In this document: one piece after another, positions 1 through 5,099 of the stretch | How positions within the stretch are numbered: the first letter of the stretch is position 1 | Layout: each line of letters begins with the position of its first letter | DNA from: Pseudomonadota bacterium | Lineage (GTDB): Bacteria > Pseudomonadota > Gammaproteobacteria > Pseudomonadales > Azotimanducaceae | Direction of reading: 5' to 3' | Length of the DNA: 5,912 nucleotides | Assembly (NCBI GenBank): GCA_027621895.1 | Contig: JAQCAK010000136.1 | Coordinates: 1 to 5,912, forward strand | Translations under genes and position numbers: made by a program | Notes under the pieces: model-generated | Databases searched by the model: none | What the model saw: the letters and a program-made list of their open reading frames with translations, nothing else | What the model was told of the DNA's origin: nothing

Positions 1-2
1 AG

Positions 3-1136
3 CTTGACGCTGTCACCGGTAACACAGGTGCAGGTACGACCGGTGGCTATTCTTCTGACTCAATCTACGGCGAAGCGTTCATTCCTGTATTCGACAACGG
101 CTCGCAGTCTTTTGATATCACGGCCGGTGTTCGCTGGGATGACTTCAGCACCTTTGGCGACGATACCACCTACCAGATTGGTCTCGAATTCCGACCATCT
201 GAGACCCTGAAGTTGCGAGCCACTCTCGGTGAGGTATTCCGTGCACCGAACATTGGTGAGTCCTTTGGTGGCGTGGTTGACTCATTCCCGCAGTACAGTG
301 ACCCATGTGTAACAACACCACTGCCTGCTGGATGTGCACAGGTTGGTATTCAGACAGACAGCCAGGTACTTGCGCGCGTTGGGGGAACCCCTACCCTGCT
401 GCCAGAAGAAGGTGACACGCAGACCTTTGGTGTTGTGTGGACTCCGGACTTCGACTTTGGTGACTTCTCTGTCACCGTCGACTGGTGGAATACAGAGCTT
501 GAAGGCGGTATCACCGCACTGGGCGTTCAGTACATCCTGAATGACTGCTACATTGATGGTAATGGTAATTCTTGTGCACTGGTTACGCGGCGAGCAGACT
601 ACAGTGTTGCTTCAATCCTAGATGCACCGCTCAACGCTGCGCTGGCTGAAGCCGAGGGTGTTGACCTGGAGATCAAAACAGCTTTCAGCACCGACTTCGG
701 TGATATCGAAGCTGAACTGCTCTGGGCTCACTACCTGAAGTTTGAGCGTCAGGCTTTCCCTGGAGATGTCACGGATGACCTGGTAGGTCGATACAATGGC
801 GACGCCTTTGCTGAAGACAAGATCAACTACTCTGTCGCATGGCGACGAGGTGATTGGGTCGTGTCTTACCTGGGTGAATACATCAGCGAACTTGAAGCAG
901 ATGTCAGTTTCTTCGCGACCTACAAGCAAGATGTAGATGATCAGCTCTATCATGACATCACCGTAATTTATGATATGCCGAATTCCGGTTTCCGGTTCTC
1001 AGGTGGTATCACTAACTTTACGGATGAAGAGCCGCCTTACATCGACTATGGTTTCAACGCTTCCACTGACCCATCCACTTACAGGATGTTTGGTCGTGGC
1101 TACTACCTGCGTTTGACCTGGAGTAAGGAAGACTAA
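3..1136 (+). CDS. TonB-dependent outer-membrane receptor, C-terminal part (5' end outside window)
   Basis: The frame is open from the window edge to TAA at 1134-1136 and gives 377 residues, about the last 40-45% of a typical 800-950-residue receptor. These proteins are 22-strand outer-membrane barrels that import siderophores, vitamins, glycans or other large substrates with TonB-ExbBD energy. Visible hallmarks are the barrel motif LGEVFRAPNIGESF (residues 75-88), then GGTPTLLPEEGDTQTFGVVW, then FSVTVDWWNTELEGGI, alternating aromatic/polar strands, and a final strand GYYLRLTW. Two cysteine pairs (DPC...GC near residues 100-110, DCY...SC near 180-190) sit where this subfamily usually has disulfide-tied extracellular loops. 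The protein ends in SKED after the last aromatic residue, not in the usual terminal Phe/Trp. TTG at 213 is internal to the barrel and is not a start. The substrate cannot be told, because the plug domain is missing. A strong terminator follows 23 bp after the stop. Confidence 0.93.
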   Translation, partial: LDAVTGNTGAGTTGGYSSDSIYGEAFIPVFDNGSQSFDITAGVRWDDFSTFGDDTTYQIGLEFRPSETLKLRATLGEVFRAPNIGESFGGVVDSFPQYSDPCVTTPLPAGCAQVGIQTDSQVLARVGGTPTLLPEEGDTQTFGVVWTPDFDFGDFSVTVDWWNTELEGGITALGVQYILNDCYIDGNGNSCALVTRRADYSVASILDAPLNAALAEAEGVDLEIKTAFSTDFGDIEAELLWAHYLKFERQAFPGDVTDDLVGRYNGDAFAEDKINYSVAWRRGDWVVSYLGEYISELEADVSFFATYKQDVDDQLYHDITVIYDMPNSGFRFSGGITNFTDEEPPYIDYGFNASTDPSTYRMFGRGYYLRLTWSKED

Positions 1137-1159
1137 TCTGACTTTCAGTCAATCAGTCG

Positions 1160-1190
1160 AAAAGGGCCGCAATCGCGGCCCTTTTTTTTT
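1160..1190 (+). terminator. Rho-independent terminator of the TonB-dependent receptor gene
   Basis: A 7-bp GC stem, GGGCCGC (1164-1170) and GCGGCCC (1175-1181), closes a 4-nt AATC loop and is extended by A/T pairs from the flanking AAAA and T run. Nine consecutive T residues follow (1182-1190). It lies 23 bp after the receptor stop codon. Read on the minus strand, the same hairpin is followed by only four T residues, so it could work weakly in both directions for the converging DUF4826 operon. Confidence 0.93.
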
Positions 1191-1199
1191 GCACAAAAC

Positions 1200-1273
1200 C
1201 CGGGACAGTTTACTTTTCTTGCGAAGAAAGAGTGACGGGATAACAACTGCCCGAGTTAAGTAAACTGTCCCGG
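1200..1273. repeat. 74-bp palindromic element with perfect 16-bp inverted arms
   Basis: The left arm CCGGGACAGTTTACTT (1200-1215) is exactly repeated as its reverse complement at 1258-1273. The 42-nt centre holds a small hairpin, TTTCTT-GCG-AAGAAA (1215-1229), and a possible 4-bp stem CGGG/CCCG (1236-1239 with 1250-1253). The element lies between converging genes, and its right arm forms the last five codons of the DUF4826 gene plus the first base of its stop. The arm size and internal hairpins look like a short non-autonomous element (MITE- or REP-like). From memory, GGGACAGTTTACTT-type ends recur near REP-associated Y1 transposases, but no transposase is present here and this link is unproven. 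On the minus strand the structure is followed by GTTTTG, so it might also slow or end transcription of the operon. No target-site duplication is evident. Confidence 0.8.
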
Positions 1274-1699
1274 ATTGGTTTCGGACCAGAATTGATCGGC
1301 TTCGACGATCTCATAGAGATCCTCTGCCTGTTTTTGTAAACGCCTGGCTTTTGCACGATAGTGCTCACCTGTTTCAGGGTCTTTAGATGATGCATTGATG
1401 ACCTGATCTGCACCCAGCTGCCATTGCAGGCAGAAGTGCCTGAGGGCGTCACGGGGAGTCCTGGCCACATCGCTGTTCACGATATCCGTCGACACGTCAG
1501 GTCCACCGATAATCCAGTAGCACCTTGAGCTATCCAGCATTTCACGGATTTGCCCAACCACGACAGCACCGGGCATTGACCATTCAGGTCGCGCTTCTAC
1601 TCTGGCGCCTTTTAGTACACCGGTTGCGACAACCTCTTCGACCACACGGCGAAAATAGTCACGCGTCCAATTTTCCGAATTCGGTACCTCTTTGCTCAC
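1256..1699 (-). CDS. DUF4826 family protein (function unknown)
   Basis: This small cytoplasmic protein of 147 residues has no signal peptide or membrane segment. I recognise the DUF4826 pattern: an N-terminal amphipathic helix (WTRDYFRRVVEEVVATGVL, 11-29), a central beta stretch CYWIIGGPDVSTDIV (60-74), the conserved TPRDALRHFCLQWQLGADQV (81-100), and a C-terminal helix ending LYEIVEADQFW (128-138). The family's molecular role is not known to me. I chose the GTG at 1699-1697 because an AGGAG Shine-Dalgarno sequence sits 7 nt upstream (1711-1707) and it lies 13 nt after the upstream dioxygenase stop. The longer ATG-started frame (to 1774) would overlap the dioxygenase by about 60 bp with unrelated residues. 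It is the last gene of the minus-strand operon. The final residues PGQFT and the stop derive from the right arm of the palindromic element, so the native C-terminus has probably been replaced or slightly extended. Confidence 0.82.
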   Translation of the reverse strand: MSKEVPNSENWTRDYFRRVVEEVVATGVLKGARVEARPEWSMPGAVVVGQIREMLDSSRCYWIIGGPDVSTDIVNSDVARTPRDALRHFCLQWQLGADQVINASSKDPETGEHYRAKARRLQKQAEDLYEIVEADQFWSETNPGQFT

Positions 1700-1706
1700 C
1701 TTTGCT

Positions 1707-1711
1707 CTCCT
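1707..1711 (-). promoter_or_regulatory. Shine-Dalgarno site deciding the GTG start of the DUF4826 gene
   Basis: The minus strand reads AGGAG followed by 7 nt and then GTG. The motif lies just past the TAG stop of the preceding dioxygenase gene. The longer upstream ATG candidate lies inside the dioxygenase coding region, so this site supports the short form of the protein. Confidence 0.75.
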
Positions 1712-1712
1712 G

Positions 1713-2408
1713 CTAGCTGGATTTAAACCACCCGGTGAGGGATAACCGCGGTTCCAATGCATATGGGGCAACATAGGTCACGGCATGGATATGTTTGACA
1801 TCGAAAAGCACAAGAGAATTGAACTTCGGCATCCAGGCATCCCGGGGCGTTCCGTCTTCTTCATAAAACTGCAACAAACCACCCCAATCCGGATGCCAGC
1901 GCTGCGTGAAACTAAGCACATAAGCGAACCGACGATCGCGATTCTCGACAATATCGCGATGGCGGGTGAGAAATTGCCCCGGCAAAAATCGAGTATAGTG
2001 ACCCGTCACGCTGCAAATACTGTCATCACCGGTAATGTCACGAACCAGGGCTATCGTTGTCTCGTCCTGAAGCGTTTCAAACAGCTGCGCCATGAGTGGC
2101 GACATATCCGCCGGACGACTCTCACCAAGATGGCAACTGCCATAGAGAAAACCAACTCCCTGACTCGCATGTTGCATTATTTTCTGGTTAAGCTCCTGGC
2201 GCGCCTCGACCGACATGGCCTCAAATGCTGCGCGGCTGGTCCGTTTTAACTGATCATCAATCACATAAACCAGTTCAAAGGAGGCATCCGCTGCGGCAGC
2301 ACGCAACCGCTCGGCTACATCAGGTAGCAGGATATTATCGATCCTGAGTCGGGCATCCCTGGCGAACTCAGTTCGCAGGTCGTTAACATCGAGGTCAGGA
2401 CTAATCAC
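1713..2408 (-). CDS. 2-oxoglutarate/Fe(II)-dependent dioxygenase, prolyl-hydroxylase-like
   Basis: The 231-residue protein has the double-stranded beta-helix of the prolyl-4-hydroxylase/SM-20-like superfamily, which uses O2, 2-oxoglutarate and Fe(II) to hydroxylate protein or small-molecule substrates, releasing CO2 and succinate. The N-terminal half (1-125) is mainly helical. In the catalytic half GHYTRFLPGQFLTRHRD (136-152) supplies the H150-x-D152 iron pair. WHPDWGGLLQFYEEDG (171-186) is the usual following strand. FNSLVLFDVKHIHAV (196-210) carries the distal His (H208 most likely), and PRLSLTGWF (220-228) carries R221, expected to bind the 2-oxoglutarate carboxylate. All core residues are present, so it should be active. 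It is cytoplasmic, with no signal peptide. The start is GTG, overlapping the methyltransferase stop by 4 nt (GTGA), so the two are almost certainly translationally coupled. The substrate is unknown. It resembles the COG3751 group of predicted proline hydroxylases. Confidence 0.92.
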   Translation of the reverse strand: MISPDLDVNDLRTEFARDARLRIDNILLPDVAERLRAAAADASFELVYVIDDQLKRTSRAAFEAMSVEARQELNQKIMQHASQGVGFLYGSCHLGESRPADMSPLMAQLFETLQDETTIALVRDITGDDSICSVTGHYTRFLPGQFLTRHRDIVENRDRRFAYVLSFTQRWHPDWGGLLQFYEEDGTPRDAWMPKFNSLVLFDVKHIHAVTYVAPYALEPRLSLTGWFKSS

Positions 2409-3334
2409 CCTGACTTCTGTGCCACCAGCACCCAGGCCAGCGGTTCTCCCTGATTCACCATCAATGATTTCGCCTCACGAACCAGGAACTGACTCGCTGA
2501 AAGCTGCTCACACAGTCCCGCGAACAACTGATCTGAAAGGGCCGCATCGATCATCGAGCGCAATCTTTCAGTATAGTCATTCATCTCACCCTGCTGATTA
2601 CCGATCCAACCCATGACTTCCTGCTCATCATAATTCTGGATACCGGCCTGTATTCTGCCCACATTTTCGACCAACGATCGAATAGAACCGCCGGTGATAT
2701 CAGGCCCATAGTTAGCAAACAGATCGTTAACAGACCGAATGTCTTCAGCGACCTTTTCAGCCAAAGGTCTGGCATCACCGGGCGTCGCATTGCCTTTCAG
2801 TACCTGATAGCCCATTTCGAACATCCTGACCGCGTCCTGGATAAAGCCGATAGCCAGAAACCGCTCCGTTGCCTTCAGGCAAGCCCGACTTTCCTGTTCA
2901 ACCACGCTATCCCTGCAATGCAGCACCGTTTGAATCCAGCCACCTGGCGCAATAAGGTCCGCCAGGGACTGCAAGGCTGCAGCCCCGCCATACTCAACAC
3001 CAAACTGGCTGACGACACGATCCACACTGGATGCTTTGACAGGCAGTCGCTGCAGGTCTGCTGCCAGCGGAAGAATCTCAGGACGCCTGGACCGCAGTGA
3101 CCGAAGTGCTGCCGCTGAAAGGTCTAGACTGATGACGACATGCCGATCAGGCAGATGTTCCAGCAAAGCTCCCCTGCCGCACCCAAGATCGATAATGATC
3201 TCGTCATCACCGACGGACTCGAACTGGCGCTGCCAGAACTCATCAAGGACAGGATGAGAAATCCCTTCACTATCGGAAACACCAGCTTCGCTGCCAATCC
3301 AATAGTTGTCCCAGGCATTGGCAGTTATCGCCAT
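2405..3334 (-). CDS. Class I SAM-dependent methyltransferase
   Basis: The 309-residue cytoplasmic protein has a Rossmann-type methyltransferase fold. Motif I is IIIDLGCGRGALLEHLP (46-62), the SAM-ribose acidic residue is D71 in VVISLDLS (66-73), ADLQRLPV (92-99) is the adenine-side acidic motif, VDRVVSQFGVEYG (104-116) is motif IV-like, and LIAPGGW (127-133) precedes strand 5. The rest, about residues 150-290, is a long mainly helical extension that does not look like a standard catalytic core and may bind substrate. The N-terminus (WDNYWIGSEAG...HPVLDEFW) looks native and the ATG has no in-frame alternative nearby. The Shine-Dalgarno match is poor (only GGA in CCGGACTGAACG). It is the first gene of the minus operon, with an extended -10 element about 25 nt upstream. 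The substrate cannot be inferred; it could be a small molecule or a protein. Confidence 0.9.
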   Translation of the reverse strand: MAITANAWDNYWIGSEAGVSDSEGISHPVLDEFWQRQFESVGDDEIIIDLGCGRGALLEHLPDRHVVISLDLSAAALRSLRSRRPEILPLAADLQRLPVKASSVDRVVSQFGVEYGGAAALQSLADLIAPGGWIQTVLHCRDSVVEQESRACLKATERFLAIGFIQDAVRMFEMGYQVLKGNATPGDARPLAEKVAEDIRSVNDLFANYGPDITGGSIRSLVENVGRIQAGIQNYDEQEVMGWIGNQQGEMNDYTERLRSMIDAALSDQLFAGLCEQLSASQFLVREAKSLMVNQGEPLAWVLVAQKSG

Positions 3335-3359
3335 CGTTCAGTCCGGATAAAAAAACAAA

Positions 3360-3368
3360 ATTATATCA
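3360..3368 (-). promoter_or_regulatory. Extended -10 promoter for the methyltransferase operon
   Basis: The minus strand reads TGATATAAT, a perfect extended -10 (TGn + TATAAT). No good -35 hexamer is seen 16-18 bp upstream, which is acceptable for extended -10 promoters. The predicted start of transcription near 3353 leaves a leader of only about 19 nt before the methyltransferase ATG. Confidence 0.6.
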
Positions 3369-3421
3369 TCGACTTGAGTTTACCGAGATTTTGCGCCTTA
3401 TTATCCGGTCAGCGGGTGAGT

Positions 3422-3430
3422 TGATAGAAT
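3422..3430 (+). promoter_or_regulatory. Candidate extended -10 promoter for the TPR-sulfotransferase gene
   Basis: TGATAGAAT matches the extended -10 consensus in the TG dinucleotide and five of the six hexamer positions. Transcription would begin near 3437, giving a leader of about 43 nt to the CTG at 3480 or about 73 nt to the GTG at 3510. A competing pair is TTGAGT (3374-3379) with TATTAT (3399-3404), but its 19-bp spacer is long. It sits back to back with the divergent methyltransferase promoter. Confidence 0.45.
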
Positions 3431-3466
3431 AACCAACAACCATTTCGCCTTCCATTCCACCCCACC

Positions 3467-3471
3467 AGGAG
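3467..3471 (+). promoter_or_regulatory. Shine-Dalgarno site placed for a CTG start of the sulfotransferase gene
   Basis: AGGAG lies 8 nt before CTG at 3480-3482, which is in frame with the sulfotransferase and begins LDNRCTRISQ. The first conventional start in this frame is GTG at 3510, which has no purine-rich site within 5-12 nt upstream and is 38 nt from this AGGAG. The nearby ATG at 3491 is in another frame and stops after 30 codons. Confidence 0.55.
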
Positions 3472-3509
3472 TCAAGACGCTGGACAACAGATGCACCAGA
3501 ATCAGCCAG

Positions 3510-5048
3510 GTGGCCAGGCAGGCAGCCCAGAGGCAGAACTGGGCAGTCGTGCACCAGGGCGCAACCCAGATCCTCCAGATTGATCCGGCCGAACCAGAGG
3601 GCTATTTCCTGATGGGGCTGTCAATGAAAGCAGCCCGTCGACAGGATGCTGCCGTGCAGGCTTTCGAGAAAGTAATCTCACTGGACAGCAAACGTTATGA
3701 CGCCTCCATCGAGCTGGCAAACCAGTATTTTCTGGTCCTGCGAACGGCTGAAGCTTACCAGTTGCTGGAGTCCTACTCGTCACAATTGAGTAACAGTCCG
3801 CGCTATCTTGATATGGCAGGGACAATCTATGCTGATCTTGGGTTGTCGGAAAAAGCCTGGCCCTTTTACAAACGCGCTGTAAAACTGCAACCCGATATCG
3901 ATCTGTTCCAGGCTAACCTCGCTGCCTGCGCAACGTTTCTGGGAAAAATCGAAAAAGCCGAGAAGATCTATCGTAAGCTGCTGGCAAAGAATCCTTCGCA
4001 CCAACGTAACCATTACCACCTGTCTCGTCTAAGAACCGCTACTGATCCGAAGCACGTCAAAGAGATGGAGAAAGTGTTGGAAGGCACCCGCCAGCCAGCC
4101 GAGCGAAACATCTTTCTCTACTACGCGATTGGCAAAGAGTACGAGGATCTTGAAGATTGGCCCAGAGCTTTCGAGTACTACCAGAAAGGTGGAGACGCCG
4201 TTTCCGCGGTTTCCCAGTATACGCCGGACCAGGACGTCGAACTCATCGATACGATAATTGAGTGCTGCACACCAGCATGGCTTGCAGCACATCGCTCCCA
4301 ATCTGACAGCCGACCGATTTTCGTCCTTGGTCTGCCCAGAACCGGCTCCACCATGACAGAACGCATCATCTCGAACCACTCGCAGATTACCAGCGTCGGA
4401 GAAACGCAACATCTGGAGGCATTGCTCAAGCGCCACAGCGGTGTCGAATCCGATGCAAGAATGACCGTCGGCATGATCAGAAGCCTCGTGGATCAGGACG
4501 AGACAGGCGCTATAGGTGAAGCCTATAAGCAGTGTCTCAGTTACCTGGTCGAAAACACAGGCCGGTTTCTGGAAAAACTGCCCTACAATTTCCTGTACGC
4601 AGGTTTTATCGCCAGCCTGTTTCCCGAAGCAAAACTGGTATACGTCCGCCGCAATCCCATGGACACCTGTTTCGCCATGTACAAGCAAGTATTCACCTGG
4701 GCCTATCAATACACTTATCGACTGGATCATCTGGCAACCTATTACCTCGCCCACCGGCGATTGCTGGCACACTGGCAGGAGACCCTTGGCGATCAGCTGA
4801 TAATCGTAGACTACGAGGATATGGTCCAGCAGCCGGAACAACAGACTCGACGGCTGCTGGACCTGCTCGATCTGCCGTTCGAACCAGCCTGCCTGGATAT
4901 TCAGGCCAATCAGAACGCAAGTTCGACCGCAAGTTCGATACAGGTGCGCGAAGCCATTCACACACGGTCCATCGGAAAATGGACACACTTTAATGAGCAG
5001 CTGGAGCCTTTAAGAGCACGACTCGAAGATGCCGGCATCGACTGCTAG
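3510..5048 (+). CDS. TPR-repeat sulfotransferase (Sulfotransfer_3 type)
   Basis: The conservative GTG-started form has 512 residues; a CTG start at 3480 would add 10. The N-terminal part has about five or six tetratricopeptide repeats (roughly 2-29, 31-64, 65-98, 99-131, 132-165 and 198-233), which usually bind protein partners. The C-terminal half is a PAPS-dependent sulfotransferase. PIFVLGLPRTGSTMTERII (269-287) is the 5'-phosphosulfate-binding loop, with E298 in VGETQHLE. K356 lies in LEKLPYNFLYAGFIASLFP, and LVYVRRNPMDTCFAMYKQVF (376-395) is the 3'-phosphate-binding segment. VDYEDMVQQPE (433-443) and STASSIQVREAI...SIGKW (472-490) are the typical closing motifs. It transfers sulfate to a hydroxyl acceptor. 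No signal peptide is seen, so it acts in the cytoplasm. The acceptor is unknown. It is transcribed divergently from the methyltransferase/dioxygenase operon. No intrinsic terminator follows it. Confidence 0.93.
   Translation: MARQAAQRQNWAVVHQGATQILQIDPAEPEGYFLMGLSMKAARRQDAAVQAFEKVISLDSKRYDASIELANQYFLVLRTAEAYQLLESYSSQLSNSPRYLDMAGTIYADLGLSEKAWPFYKRAVKLQPDIDLFQANLAACATFLGKIEKAEKIYRKLLAKNPSHQRNHYHLSRLRTATDPKHVKEMEKVLEGTRQPAERNIFLYYAIGKEYEDLEDWPRAFEYYQKGGDAVSAVSQYTPDQDVELIDTIIECCTPAWLAAHRSQSDSRPIFVLGLPRTGSTMTERIISNHSQITSVGETQHLEALLKRHSGVESDARMTVGMIRSLVDQDETGAIGEAYKQCLSYLVENTGRFLEKLPYNFLYAGFIASLFPEAKLVYVRRNPMDTCFAMYKQVFTWAYQYTYRLDHLATYYLAHRRLLAHWQETLGDQLIIVDYEDMVQQPEQQTRRLLDLLDLPFEPACLDIQANQNASSTASSIQVREAIHTRSIGKWTHFNEQLEPLRARLEDAGIDC
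4916..4938 (+). repeat. Short tandem duplication inside the sulfotransferase C-terminal motif
   Basis: CGCAAGTTCGA occurs at 4916-4926 and again at 4928-4938, a 12-bp period equal to four codons. It encodes the repeated Ala-Ser-Ser within NASSTASSI, just before the conserved QVR. The reading frame is kept, and the motif length looks normal for the family, so this may be convergence of codons and not a recent duplication. Confidence 0.6.
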
Positions 5049-5062
5049 GCCACGCCACACCA

Positions 5063-5071
5063 TGCTACAAT
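5063..5071 (+). promoter_or_regulatory. Candidate extended -10 promoter of the substrate-binding protein gene
   Basis: TGCTACAAT matches TGn plus five of the six -10 bases and sits 28 bp before the ATG, giving a predicted leader of about 22 nt. No convincing -35 hexamer is visible. Because no terminator separates it from the sulfotransferase gene, readthrough from upstream is also possible. Confidence 0.4.
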
Positions 5072-5099
5072 CCCCCCACTTCCTACGAGATCAGCAGCC

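Noticed and set aside
213..1136. A shorter independent gene starting at TTG 213
   Set aside because: The same frame continues open to the window edge with typical barrel strands upstream, so this is an internal codon of the receptor.
1700..1774. 25-residue N-terminal extension of the DUF4826 protein from the ATG at 1774
   Set aside because: It overlaps the dioxygenase C-terminus in another frame, its residues do not resemble the family, and a better placed AGGAG plus GTG start lies at 1699.
1785..2249. 154-codon + strand frame opposite the dioxygenase
   Set aside because: It lies wholly antisense to the well-supported 2OG dioxygenase, has no ribosome-binding site of note and shows no domain.
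3491..3583. ATG at 3491 as a start for the sulfotransferase or as a small upstream peptide
   Set aside because: It is out of frame with the sulfotransferase and stops after 30 codons. The AGGAG is 19 nt away, too far for good initiation.
4029..4988. Long open frame of 319 codons on the minus strand opposite the sulfotransferase
   Set aside because: The + strand frame carries unmistakable sulfotransferase motifs throughout. The antisense translation shows no recognisable domain and is rich in Cys and Val, as expected of a shadow of this codon usage.
5028..5039. GATGCCGGCATC palindrome at the end of the sulfotransferase gene as a terminator
   Set aside because: It is inside the coding region, has no loop in its perfect form, and no T run follows it.
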